From the NCBI RefSeq assembly GCF_038070105.1, contig NZ_JBBPBZ010000001.1, positions 124,001-188,000 of the forward strand: a stretch of DNA of 64,000 bases. Direction: 5' to 3'. Shown here one piece after another: positions 18,253 through 26,857 of this stretch (the stretch's first letter is position 1; each line of letters begins with the position of its first letter). The notes beneath the pieces are model-generated. The model searched no databases and was not told the origin of the DNA. It saw only the letters and a program-made list of their open reading frames with translations. Origin of the DNA: Methylocystis sp. IM3. GTDB lineage: Bacteria; Pseudomonadota; Alphaproteobacteria; Rhizobiales; Beijerinckiaceae. The translations under genes were made by a program, and so were the position numbers.

Positions 18253-19131
18253 ATGCGCAGGAGCGTGAATCGCCGCCGTGGTTTCCGTAAATCCGGCTCG
18301 CTATTGGCGAGCTTTGTAACCTTGCCGGTTAAACCCTTGTTCTTGGCCTTGTCTATTTTGAGTTCGCTCAGCACGCCGGCGTTTGCACGAACCGATTTCT
18401 TAGCCGCGTGCCGCACCGGCGAGATCGAGACGCGGATCGCCGCCTGCGCGGAAGTTATTTCGCGCGGAAGAGGGGGGACAAAGCGAAATCAACTCTTCGC
18501 CTATATCAGTCGGGCCGCCGCTTATCGGACTAAGGGCGATTCTGACCGAGCCCTCGCCGATCTCGACAAGGCGCTGCGGCTCAGCCCGAAATCGGCGCCC
18601 GCCCTTTTGGAGCGTGGGTCGATCTATCGTGATCGAGGCGATTTTGATCGCGCCATCGCCGATTACGGCGCGGCGATCTCAGCGCAACCCAAATCCGCAA
18701 CGGCCTTCTTTGGCCGGGCCGAATCTTATCGCGCGAAGAACAACCTAGACAGCGCCATCGCCGATTACGACGTCGCGCTGCGTCTCGACAAAAGCCTGGC
18801 GATGGCTCGCAGAGGCCGCGCGACCGCCTATCGAGATAAGGGCGACCTCGACAGGGCGCTAGCCGACTTTGACGCAGCGTTGACGCTCGATCCAAAATCC
18901 GCCCCCACGCACGTCTTGCGCGGCGCCATCTATCATTCCAAGGGCAATCTCGACCGAGCTATTGCGGACTACGACAAAGCCATTGAGCTCGACCCGCGCT
19001 ATGCGAGCGCCTTCGTAGAGCGGGCAAACGCCTTTCGGGACAAGCACGAACTCGAGCGCGCGAAGCAAGACCTCGAAGCCGCGTTAAAACTCAACCCTCG
19101 ACTCGGCCCAGCGAAAGTCGCGCTGTATTGA
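18253..19131 (+). CDS. Exported TPR-repeat protein
   Basis: A 292-residue protein from the ATG at 18253, chosen for the SD CAGGAG 7 nt upstream; an earlier in-frame start at 18166 overlapping the kinase stop is possible. After an unusually long hydrophobic leader ending TPAFAR come about six tetratricopeptide repeats with the recurring pattern AxxxRGxxYRxKGDLDRAIADYDxAL. These are scaffold repeats for protein binding. Function is unknown; location after the two-component system and before a metal ATPase suggests a role in periplasmic metal handling or complex assembly. Confidence 0.85.
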   Translation: MRRSVNRRRGFRKSGSLLASFVTLPVKPLFLALSILSSLSTPAFARTDFLAACRTGEIETRIAACAEVISRGRGGTKRNQLFAYISRAAAYRTKGDSDRALADLDKALRLSPKSAPALLERGSIYRDRGDFDRAIADYGAAISAQPKSATAFFGRAESYRAKNNLDSAIADYDVALRLDKSLAMARRGRATAYRDKGDLDRALADFDAALTLDPKSAPTHVLRGAIYHSKGNLDRAIADYDKAIELDPRYASAFVERANAFRDKHELERAKQDLEAALKLNPRLGPAKVALY

Positions 19132-19139
19132 GCGGCCGC

Positions 19140-21209
19140 ATGATTGTGCTGGACACCGCCCCGTCCATCTCGCCCGGCGAGATCATCAGCGCCGTTCGCC
19201 GCACCGGCATGACCGCCGACGAATGGCGCCTCGAAGGCCGGGAACCTTCGGACGCCAGCGAGCGGCGGCGCCGTCAGCAAGTCTGGTTCACGGGCCTCAG
19301 TGGATTGTTCGTCGCAGCCGGATTCGTCATTCACATATGGCTCGCCGGCGGCTTTGGCGAAGCGCTGAGGCTTCTGGGGGGCCATGACGGAAAGTCCATG
19401 CCATTGCCAGAGGCGGCCGCCTACGCGCTGGCGGTCGTCTTCGGCGTGCGTTTCGTCATTGTCAAAGCCTGGTATGCGGCGCTCGGCTTGCGACCCGATA
19501 TGAACCTCTTGATGGTGATCGCCGTTGCCGGCGCTGTCGCCATCGGCGAATGGTTTGAAGCGGCGACCGTGTCGTTCTTGTTCGCACTCTCGCTGACGTT
19601 GGAAAGCTGGAGCGTCGCGCGGGCGCGCCATGCCATCTCCGCCCTTCTTGATCTTGCGCCACCCACTGTCCGGCTCTTGCGTCCAGATGGATCGGAAGCG
19701 GACGCGCCGGCGGCGGAAATTCGGCCGGGCGACCGCTTCGTCGTTCGCGCCGGCGAGCGTATTGCGCTCGACGGCCGCGTCGTGATGGGCGTCAGCGCCG
19801 TAAATCAGGCGCCGATCACTGGCGAAAGCGTGCCTGTGGAGAAGGAACCGGGCGCCGACGTCTTTGCCGGCACGATAAATGGCGACGGCGCGCTAACGGT
19901 GGAAGCGACGCGCGCGGCCGAGAACACCCTGCTCGCCCGCATTATCCGCATGGTGGAAGAGGCGCATGCTCGGCGCGCTCCCTCGGAGCAATGGGTGGAA
20001 CAATTTGCCCGCGTTTATACGCCGTCCGTCATGGCGTTTGCGATCGTCGTTTTTCTCGGGCCGCCGCTCGCATTCGGGGGAGCATGGAATGATTGGTTCT
20101 ATCGCGCGCTTGTCCTGCTGGTGATCGCCTGTCCCTGCGCCTTAGTGATCTCTACGCCCGTGTCCATTGTCGCGGCGCTCGCTTCATCAGCTCGAGCCGG
20201 CGTGCTGGTCAAGGGCGGGGCTTATCTCGAGCTTCCCGCCCGGCTGAAAGCCGTAGCCATGGACAAGACGGGAACGATTACGCGCGGCGAGCCGGAGGTC
20301 GTCCGTGTTGTGCCGTTCGGGACGCATACGGACGCTGAATTGTTGGCGCGTGCGGCGGCGCTCGAGGCCCGTTCCACGCACCCGCTGGCGCGCGCCATTC
20401 TCCACAAGGCGCAAGAGCGGGTGGGCGTCATTGCGCCAGCGACGGAAGTCCAGGCGCTTAAAGGAAAGGGCCTGACAGGCATGTTTGACGGCGAGCCGTT
20501 CTGGCTCGGTTCGCATCGCTATGTCGTCGAGCGCGGCCAGGACACGCCCCAGTCCGCAGAACTGGCGGAAGCATTGGAGGGGGATGGCAAGACCGTGATC
20601 GTTGTCGGCAATGCGAGGCATGTCTGCGGACTCATCGCCGTCGCCGACACAATTCGCCCCGAAGCTGGCGAAATCGTCCGGCAGCTGCATGCCGCCGGCG
20701 TCGCGCATATCGTCATGTTAACGGGAGACAACCGGGTCACAGCCGAAGCCATTGCGCGTGAAGTTGGCGTCGACGAGGTATATGCGGAATTGTTGCCAGA
20801 GGACAAAGTTAAGAAGATTGACGAACTGGTTGGCCGTTATGGCGTCGTCGCAATGGTTGGCGACGGCGTAAATGATGCGCCAGCGCTAGCTCGCGCCAGT
20901 CTCGGCGTCGCTATGGGCGCGATTGGCTCCGACGCCGCGATCGAAACAGCCGACGTCGCGCTGATGACCGACGACATCTCGAAGTTGCCCTGGCTGGTTC
21001 GTCACGCGAAGCGGACACTTGCAATTATCCGGCAGAACATAGCCTTCTCGCTCGGCGTCAAGGCCATCTTCATGGCGCTCACTTTCGCCGGCTTGGCCAC
21101 CCTTTGGGGCGCCATCGCCGCTGACGTCGGCGCGTCGCTTGTGGTTATCGCCAACGCGCTGCGGCTCTTGCGGCCGACTCCTGTCCCTCACACAGGCTCG
21201 CCTCCGTGA
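19140..21209 (+). CDS. Zn/Cd/Pb-type P1B ATPase with a truncated N-terminal metal domain
   Basis: ATP-driven exporter of divalent soft metals. The core is complete: actuator motif TGES, transmembrane CPC (VIACPCALVIS), phosphorylation site DKTGTITRG near residue 375, HP motif (STHPLA), TGDN and [10 protein letters not shown]. The N-terminus (MIVLDTAPSISPGEIISAVRR...) matches only the last strand and helix of an HMA domain; the GMxCxxC half is absent. A TTG at 19128 overlapping the TPR stop is an alternative start. About 689 residues. Specificity (ZntA/CadA-like) is inferred from the CPC-containing core and Czc/CDF neighbours. Confidence 0.92.
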   Translation: MIVLDTAPSISPGEIISAVRRTGMTADEWRLEGREPSDASERRRRQQVWFTGLSGLFVAAGFVIHIWLAGGFGEALRLLGGHDGKSMPLPEAAAYALAVVFGVRFVIVKAWYAALGLRPDMNLLMVIAVAGAVAIGEWFEAATVSFLFALSLTLESWSVARARHAISALLDLAPPTVRLLRPDGSEADAPAAEIRPGDRFVVRAGERIALDGRVVMGVSAVNQAPITGESVPVEKEPGADVFAGTINGDGALTVEATRAAENTLLARIIRMVEEAHARRAPSEQWVEQFARVYTPSVMAFAIVVFLGPPLAFGGAWNDWFYRALVLLVIACPCALVISTPVSIVAALASSARAGVLVKGGAYLELPARLKAVAMDKTGTITRGEPEVVRVVPFGTHTDAELLARAAALEARSTHPLARAILHKAQERVGVIAPATEVQALKGKGLTGMFDGEPFWLGSHRYVVERGQDTPQSAELAEALEGDGKTVIVVGNARHVCGLIAVADTIRPEAGEIVRQLHAAGVAHIVMLTGDNRVTAEAIAREVGVDEVYAELLPEDKVKKIDELVGRYGVVAMVGDGVNDAPALARASLGVAMGAIGSDAAIETADVALMTDDISKLPWLVRHAKRTLAIIRQNIAFSLGVKAIFMALTFAGLATLWGAIAADVGASLVVIANALRLLRPTPVPHTGSPP

Positions 21210-21302
21210 GGATTGCAGCTTACCCCATGCTACGTCATGGCTCCGGCTCCGCGCTGCTTTCGCCCGACGAACCCCCTTTGTCGAACCTCGAAAAGGATAA
21301 TC

Positions 21303-22220
21303 ATGGAGGCAGGACAGTCGCACGGGCCGGCAACGCCATCGGGAAGCGCTGCGGGGCGGCATAAGAGAGGGCTCGTCAGCGCTCTCGCTCTCGCCGTGGC
21401 GTTCATGGCGGTCGAGGTGATTGGCGGTCTGTGGACGGGCAGCCTTGCGCTGCTCGCGGATGCGGCGCATATGTTGACCGACGCCGCCGGCTTGGCTTTA
21501 GCGCTCATCGCTATCCGTTTCGCGGAGCGCCCGGCGACGCCTCAGAACACTTATGGCTATGTCCGAATGGAGGTTTTATCGGCGCTGACGAACGCCGTGG
21601 TTCTCCTGTTGCTGACCAGCTACATCTTATACGAAGCTTACCAGCGCTTCCTGGACCCGCCTGAAATTCTAGGCGCGCCCATGCTGGGCGTGGCCCTTGT
21701 TGGCCTTGCGGTCAACTTGATCAGCATGAAGCTCCTCTCCGCCGGCTCGTCGGAAAGCCTCAACGTCAAAGGGGCATATTTCGAAGTCCTGAGCGACATG
21801 CTTGCGTCGCTCGGCGTCATTATCGCTGCGGCGATCGTCATGCTCACCGGCTGGCCGCTGGCCGATCCAATCATCGGAGCGGGCATTGGGCTCTTCATCA
21901 TTCCTCGCACATGGATCTTGTTGAAACAGGCGGTCCATATTCTGATGGAGGGCACGCCGCCGGATGTCGACATTGCGCTGCTTGAGCGAAAACTCGCCGA
22001 AATTCCCGACGTGACAGCCGTGCACGATCTGCACGTCTGGACGATTACCTCCGGCATAGACGCGATGAGCTGCCATCTCGTCGTGACGGATATGGCGCAG
22101 GCACGGACGGTCCTTCTCGCGGCCAACAACGTGATGAAGAATGACTTTCGCATAACGCACGCGACGATCCAAATCGAGGATCAGAATTTACGAGAGGTTG
22201 AAGGTGAGTTGAAGCTGTAA
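21303..22220 (+). CDS. CzcD-type cation diffusion facilitator
   Basis: Proton antiporter moving Zn/Co/Cd from cytoplasm to periplasm. 305 residues from the ATG at 21303 (SD AAGGA); the longer in-frame start lacks an SD. Six membrane helices carry the two metal-site motifs: LLADAAHMLTDAAG in helix II and the second HxxxD-type site (FEVLSDMLASLG, with E instead of H) in helix V. The cytoplasmic ferredoxin-like domain ends HDLHVWTI and HATIQIEDQN. No His-rich loop of note. It follows the P-type ATPase by 93 nt. Confidence 0.93.
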   Translation: MEAGQSHGPATPSGSAAGRHKRGLVSALALAVAFMAVEVIGGLWTGSLALLADAAHMLTDAAGLALALIAIRFAERPATPQNTYGYVRMEVLSALTNAVVLLLLTSYILYEAYQRFLDPPEILGAPMLGVALVGLAVNLISMKLLSAGSSESLNVKGAYFEVLSDMLASLGVIIAAAIVMLTGWPLADPIIGAGIGLFIIPRTWILLKQAVHILMEGTPPDVDIALLERKLAEIPDVTAVHDLHVWTITSGIDAMSCHLVVTDMAQARTVLLAANNVMKNDFRITHATIQIEDQNLREVEGELKL

Positions 22221-22398
22221 ACGCAACGACAAAACGTGACAGAAGGCTACATCAGGGGACAGGAGTGCGAGCGGCCCTCTTTTGCGCTCACGTGAGTGCT
22301 GCCGTACCGCCCAGATGGATAACGAAAGATCTGAAAAAATTCATCCGTCGTTCATGGTGCGAGGACCAAGTTATTTACGAATGATTTAGGAGAGGGTC

Positions 22399-22656
22399 AT
22401 GAGACAATCCGGCAAGATTGGTTGCGCGTGCGCCGCCGCAATCACTTCGTTGTTTGCCACGGTCATTGCGACGAGCGCCGCCCGCGCCGCGCCTTTTATA
22501 CAAACTTTGCCAGACGCATCCGGCGTCAGTGTGGAGAAGGTAGGTTGTGGGTGGGTTAATGGCTGGAACGGTCCGGCGTGGGTTTGCCAACCGGATTATG
22601 GGCACCATGATTACCACCCGGGTCACTGGGACGCTCATGACGATCATTATGATTAG
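22399..22656 (+). CDS. Exported Trp/His-rich small protein, ended by an in-frame amber codon
   Basis: An 85-residue protein with a clear signal peptide (ATSAARA), then VGCGWVNGWNGPAWVC and a His/Asp-rich end (GHHDYHPGHWDAHDDHYD). It stops at TAG (22654-22656), but the same frame continues for 38 more codons to a TGA at 22771-22773, of which 13 encode His, ending HRHRHRH. That downstream stop overlaps the TTG start of the next CDF gene, as expected for a coupled gene end. The ancestral protein was therefore probably about 124 residues. A periplasmic metal-binding role is inferred. Confidence 0.7.
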   Translation: MRQSGKIGCACAAAITSLFATVIATSAARAAPFIQTLPDASGVSVEKVGCGWVNGWNGPAWVCQPDYGHHDYHPGHWDAHDDHYD

Positions 22657-22773
22657 CATGAGCATGACGGTGAGATAACCGAGCCGCACTCCCATTGGCA
22701 CCGACACGAGCCGCTGTGGCATGCGCACGCCCACTACCCTGACGTTTATCATCGGCATCGGCATCGGCATTGA
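22657..22773 (+). other. In-frame His-rich coding tail beyond the amber stop
   Basis: These 38 sense codons continue the frame of the upstream exported protein and begin HEHDGEITEPHSHWHRHE; thirteen are His. There is no ATG in a suitable position and no SD, so the tail would be made only by readthrough of the TAG or in a strain lacking the nonsense mutation. Composition matches the His-rich stretch before the stop, supporting common origin. Confidence 0.6.
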
Positions 22774-23741
22774 GCCAAGATCACGAGCACAATGGGCATG
22801 GGCGTGACCATTCCCACGACGACGGCCATCACGAACATTACCACGGAGCGGGACATGTTCACGCGCCCGCGAGCTTCGGGAAAGCCTTCGCGATTGGCGT
22901 CGCCCTCAATGTCGGATTTGTGATTATCGAGGTCGCCTACGGTGTCCTCAGCAATTCCGTCGCTCTACTTGCGGACGCAGGCCACAATCTCGGCGACGTG
23001 CTCGGGCTGCTCGTTGCTTGGACAGCAAGCGCGCTGGTCAAGCGCGCTCCGTCTGCTCGCTTCACTTATGGCCTGCGCGGCTCTTCGATTCTGGCCGCGC
23101 TGTTCAACGCGATATTCTTGCTGCTGACCGTAGGCGCGATTTCATGGGAAGCAATTCTGCGATTCAGCAATCCTCAGCCGATGTCTGGCAAGACGGTGAT
23201 GATCGTGGCCGCGATTGGCGTCGTTATCAATGGCGTCACGGCATTACTGTTTGCTGCCGGTCGCAAAGGCGATCTCAATGTGCGGGGAGCCTTCGCGCAC
23301 ATGGCGGCGGACGCGCTCGTCTCGGCGGGCGTCGTGGCCGCCGGTCTCGTGATCTTTCTGACCGGCTGGGTCTGGCTTGATCCTCTGGTCAGTCTCGCGA
23401 TCAATGCAGTCATTGTCTCGGGTACATGGGCGCTGCTGCGAGATTCTGTCGGCATGTCGATGGCGGCGGTTCCCATGCAAATCGACCCCGCCGAGGTGCG
23501 TCGATTCATCGAAGGGCGTGCGGGAGTCGCGAGCCTTCACGATCTGCATGTCTGGCCGATGAGCACAACGGAGATCGCGTTAACATGCCACCTGGTGATG
23601 CCGGGAGGGCACCCGGGCGACGCCTTCATTCATGGCTTGTGCGAGGAGTTATCCGCCCGGTTCAAGATCAACCACGCAACCGTCCAAATTGAGGTTGACC
23701 AGCATCTTGCCTGTGCGCTTGCGCCTGACGATGTGGTCTAG
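22770..23741 (+). CDS. Cation diffusion facilitator with His-rich N-terminus
   Basis: A 323-residue CDF exporter (DmeF/CzcD-like). The N-terminal cytosolic stretch is strongly His-rich (DHSHDDGHHEHYHGAGHVH). Six helices follow, with LLADAGHNLGDVLG in helix II and HMAADALVSAG in helix V, the canonical HxxxD pairs of the metal site. The C-terminal domain has HDLHVWPM and HATVQIE and ends LAPDDVV. The start is a TTG overlapping the TGA of the His-rich frame upstream, so translation is probably coupled to that frame. Ni/Co or Zn are plausible substrates. Confidence 0.92.
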   Translation: MSQDHEHNGHGRDHSHDDGHHEHYHGAGHVHAPASFGKAFAIGVALNVGFVIIEVAYGVLSNSVALLADAGHNLGDVLGLLVAWTASALVKRAPSARFTYGLRGSSILAALFNAIFLLLTVGAISWEAILRFSNPQPMSGKTVMIVAAIGVVINGVTALLFAAGRKGDLNVRGAFAHMAADALVSAGVVAAGLVIFLTGWVWLDPLVSLAINAVIVSGTWALLRDSVGMSMAAVPMQIDPAEVRRFIEGRAGVASLHDLHVWPMSTTEIALTCHLVMPGGHPGDAFIHGLCEELSARFKINHATVQIEVDQHLACALAPDDVV

Positions 23742-24147
23742 CGGTGATGGCCGATGCCGGTTGCGCGCTGACAACTTCACGCAATTCGAGAGACGGGGCA
23801 AGAGTTTCCTGAAACCAGCTAACCTCGTTAAATCTTTTCCTTCCATCAGTTCTCGTCTAGAATGAAACATTCAAAGTCTCGCTCGTCGCCGTATCGCCAA
23901 TCTTTCAGATCGTAGCGATAGCAACGAGGGGGGGGTGATCGCAGCGACCAGCGTAAGTGACGCATGGCGTCGCGTCTCGGCCTAACACCCTAGCCGTCCC
24001 CTTTGCTGGCCTAGCGAAGGACGAGGTCAGGGCCGCAATCGTGAACAAGACGCCAAGAACAATCGGCGCAACCGGACGTCTTGCGTTGAGATGCGGTGCG
24101 CTCCTGCTTTCTGGGACTCGATAAATGCTAATGTTGGATTCGTCCCT
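23742..24147. other. Intergenic region, no gene recognised
   Basis: About 400 bases between a CDF gene and a coding remnant. I see a run of nine G at about 23929-23937 and no convincing coding frame, RNA gene or repeat. The region separates two convergently oriented gene sets and probably marks an old insertion or deletion boundary. Confidence 0.4.
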
Positions 24148-24233
24148 TTAATTCGCCTCGGCCTCACCCTTGGTGGTGTAGACGTTTTCCCAATGGACTT
24201 GTCGGTAGCCGTAGTCCTTGCAGCTGATCGTCA
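24148..24233 (-). pseudogene. C-terminal remnant of an unidentified gene
   Basis: On the minus strand a protein-like frame of about 27 codons runs to a TAA at 24150-24148, reading TISCKDYGYRQVHWENVYTT and KGEAEAN. It starts inside the stop region of the His/Met-rich protein gene (24231) in another frame, with no start codon or ribosome site. It looks like the end of a deleted gene; I cannot name the family. Confidence 0.4.
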
Positions 24234-24824
24234 GTGATGATGCGGGTTTTCACCACGAGCAATCATGAGATGGTGCATCTGATGATGCATGCCCCGCGTC
24301 ATCACACCGAGGAAGCCGAGCCCCCGCAACTTGGCGGCGTCGCTGGCGGGTGGGCGCACAATCAGAGATGCGCCTCCCTCGATTTCGGACGCTTCAAAGC
24401 CCCAGCCGTCCACGCCGTTCATCGTCTCCGCGTGGGCTATCACCATGCGACGAACCGAGTCCCGAACCCCGCCTGAACCCGTGATGATGAGCCGGATTCC
24501 GCCGTCAACCGGCTCGCTTTTCACGTCGGCTGCCAGTGTGACGTTGTTCATGTCGATGAGATGCTGCCGGAGCGCGTCGATATTCACTTTTGACCAATCG
24601 GTCTTGGGGTCGGCTTCTAGAATTCCGACGATTTCTTGAATCGCCGCGAATGCGTCCTGCCCGGACTGTGTCGGCCCATTACCGGTTGCGCCCTGTTCAT
24701 GCATCATATGATGATGCTGCATCATCTGGTGATCGGCTCCGCCGCCGCTTTGGCGGTCAGGATTCGACTGTGCAAACGAAGCGGCAGGGATGAGGCAGGC
24801 GACAATGGCCAAGGCGCGGATCAT
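24231..24824 (-). CDS. Exported His/Met-rich protein, putative metal-binding
   Basis: A 197-residue protein from the ATG at 24824 (SD GGAGA; a longer in-frame start upstream lacks support). Signal peptide ending ASFAQS, then a Met/His cluster (HQMMQHHHMMHEQG), a folded middle part (AIQEIVGILEADPKTDWSKV; ADVKSEPVDGGIRLIITG) and a second His/Met end (GMHHQMHHLM, then GENPHHH). The Met/His clusters suggest periplasmic Cu(I)/Ag(I) or other soft-metal binding. I do not recognise a characterised family. Confidence 0.7.
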   Translation of the reverse strand: MIRALAIVACLIPAASFAQSNPDRQSGGGADHQMMQHHHMMHEQGATGNGPTQSGQDAFAAIQEIVGILEADPKTDWSKVNIDALRQHLIDMNNVTLAADVKSEPVDGGIRLIITGSGGVRDSVRRMVIAHAETMNGVDGWGFEASEIEGGASLIVRPPASDAAKLRGLGFLGVMTRGMHHQMHHLMIARGENPHHH

Positions 24825-25062
24825 GGAGCTCTCCTTCAATTGAGAGTCGTTGGCCACGACGGCGCATGCCAAAGCATGATTGTAATCATGCTATCGTAAC
24901 TGGCCCATCCTGTTAGATGGGTTCTCAGGACGCGAATACAACTTCGCAGCCGGAACCGTGGAAATGCAAAAAAAGATCGCTAAGCGGAACACATGGCCAG
25001 CGGTGTTGGTCATGCATTCAGACGCCAGCATGATCGTGAGGATGCGCGTCGTCTGCGACGGG

Positions 25063-26271
25063 TCAGGCCAGCTTATCTGGGGCGGTTGGATTTCGGCACT
25101 CTGGAATCAGCAAGAGAAGAGCGATGCTGCCAACCACAGCAGAGGCGACGCCGTAATAGAACACGGCCGCATGGCCGGCTTTGTCCCAAAGCACCCCTGC
25201 GACCACACTGGCGACGAGTTGTAGCAGGCCTATGGTCGTGCTGTACCAGCCGATGCCTCCAGCGCGCAGATGCTCCGGCACGAAATCCGACGCGAGCGCC
25301 TTGCCGACGGAACGAAAAATCCCTTCATACAATCCGTAGAAAACGAATGCTCCCGCTACCAAAAAAATATTTCTTGTCAGCGCAAAGCCAAGATAGGCAA
25401 GCGCGAAAATAATGAAGGAGGCTAGCAACACATTTCTTCTTCCCCATCGGTCAGAAAGAGTCCCGGCCGGATAGGAAATCAGTGCAGCAACGAGATTGAA
25501 CCCAGCATAAATCAGAATCGTGGTCTCGAGGGACGCGCCAAGGTCTTGCGTGCGAAGGATCAGAAACGAGTTGCTTGAGTTGCCGAGTCCAAACAAGGCT
25601 ATCACCAGCAAATACTTCCAATAACTTTTCGGAAATTGCCACAAGCTGGCGTCGATTTTCGACTTGGCGGTTGCCGCTGCGGGGCGCTCCGTCACAAGCA
25701 GAACCATAACGAAGGCCAGAAGGCCGGGAATGAGCGCGACATAGAAAATGGTGCGTATCTCAACATGCAAGGAATAGAGGAGGAACGCGGCCAAGATCGG
25801 CCCCAGAAAAGCGCCTGCATTGTCGCCGATGCCTTCGAGCCCGAAGGCTCTGCCTCTGTTGCCGTCGTCGACCGAAGATGCGATCAGCGCGTCACGCGGC
25901 GCGGAGCGGATGCCGGACCCCAGCCGGTCGAGCAATCGCGCGCCGAAAACGCCTTGCCACGCCGTGGCAAGCCCCATCAGAGGCTTGGCGACCATCGCCA
26001 ACAGATAGCCGACGAGGGCAATCGTTTTTCGCTTTTGCAACTTATCCGACAGCGCGCCGGAAAAGCCTTGCACCACGTTCTGCGTGGCCTGAGCTAGACC
26101 ATCGATCAGGCCAACGATGCTTCCGGATGCCTGTAGCGTCTGAGTCAGAAACACGGGCAGGACCGGGTAGAGCATCTCCGTCGAGATGTCGGCGAATAGG
26201 CTGCCGAAGGCCAGCAGAAACGTGTTTCTTGAGAGCCCCGAATAGAATCGTCGGCCGGTCAAGGAGGCCAT
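25063..26271 (-). CDS. MFS efflux transporter
   Basis: A 402-residue major facilitator with 12 predicted helices. The signature loop between helices 2 and 3 is GALSDKLQKRKTIALVGY, and the second-half equivalent is GTLSDRWGRRNVLLAS. Sequences such as RLLDRLGSGIRSAPRDAL and LEGIGDNAGAFLGP are typical of a bacterial MFS subgroup annotated as heavy-metal or drug exporters without proven substrate. It is divergent from a PadR regulator whose candidate operator lies between, so PadR may regulate it. Confidence 0.85.
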   Translation of the reverse strand: MASLTGRRFYSGLSRNTFLLAFGSLFADISTEMLYPVLPVFLTQTLQASGSIVGLIDGLAQATQNVVQGFSGALSDKLQKRKTIALVGYLLAMVAKPLMGLATAWQGVFGARLLDRLGSGIRSAPRDALIASSVDDGNRGRAFGLEGIGDNAGAFLGPILAAFLLYSLHVEIRTIFYVALIPGLLAFVMVLLVTERPAAATAKSKIDASLWQFPKSYWKYLLVIALFGLGNSSNSFLILRTQDLGASLETTILIYAGFNLVAALISYPAGTLSDRWGRRNVLLASFIIFALAYLGFALTRNIFLVAGAFVFYGLYEGIFRSVGKALASDFVPEHLRAGGIGWYSTTIGLLQLVASVVAGVLWDKAGHAAVFYYGVASAVVGSIALLLLIPECRNPTAPDKLA

Positions 26272-26424
26272 GCGGAACCCCGGTTGTTGCGTACGCTTGC
26301 GCTTAAATGAAAGTCTGAACCTGCTTCACGGTAAGCGCAATCCAATTCCCTGCGCACGATTATAGATGGGCTAAAGCCTGCGCCTACTATGTCGCCTGAC
26401 GATTGCACGCCCGTTTGAAATAGG

Positions 26425-26471
26425 TTGACACGGAGAAGCATCGCACTAACGTTATCTTAAACCGATATCGG
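26425..26471 (+). promoter_or_regulatory. Candidate PadR promoter/operator
   Basis: A TTGACA box at 26425-26430 is followed by AT-rich sequence with TTATCT about 21 nt on, and a perfect 10-bp palindrome CCGATATCGG (26462-26471), flanked by AAA and ATTT, sits 22 nt before the PadR start. An autoregulatory PadR operator is the simplest reading. The promoter spacing is not ideal. Confidence 0.4.
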
Positions 26472-26493
26472 ATTTCGATCATGATCCGGGGCG

Positions 26494-26808
26494 ATGCGCA
26501 ACAAATTTCTCTATGCCGGTCTGATCCGGCTCCATGTTCTCCATCACGCCGCGAAAGAGCCGATCTACGGCCTCGCTATGATCGAGGAACTGGAACGGCA
26601 TGGTTACAAGATCAGCGCCGGCACGCTCTATCCCATCCTGCACGGCCTCGAAGGCAAAGGATATCTGACCTCGACCGAAGAGAGGATCGGCAGCACGGCC
26701 CGGCGCATGTATCGTGCAACGCCCGCAGGAGCCAAGGCGCTTTCTGCGGCAAAACTCAAGGTGCGGGAATTGTTCGGAGAGCTATTCGAGGACGACCCCG
26801 CCGCCTGA
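26494..26808 (+). CDS. PadR-family transcriptional regulator
   Basis: A 104-residue winged-helix repressor with the family core YGLAMIEELERHGYKISAGT followed by LYPILHGLEGKGYLTS, and a short C-terminal dimerisation helix. It begins at an ATG at 26494, 22 nt after a palindrome that may be its operator. It precedes the hemerythrin-like and chrA genes on the same strand (50 nt gap) and is divergent from an MFS exporter, either of which could be its target. Confidence 0.9.
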   Translation: MRNKFLYAGLIRLHVLHHAAKEPIYGLAMIEELERHGYKISAGTLYPILHGLEGKGYLTSTEERIGSTARRMYRATPAGAKALSAAKLKVRELFGELFEDDPAA

Positions 26809-26857
26809 GTGGCCTCAGGGCTGCGGAGTCAATCTTCATCATAAAAGGGAGACGCCG

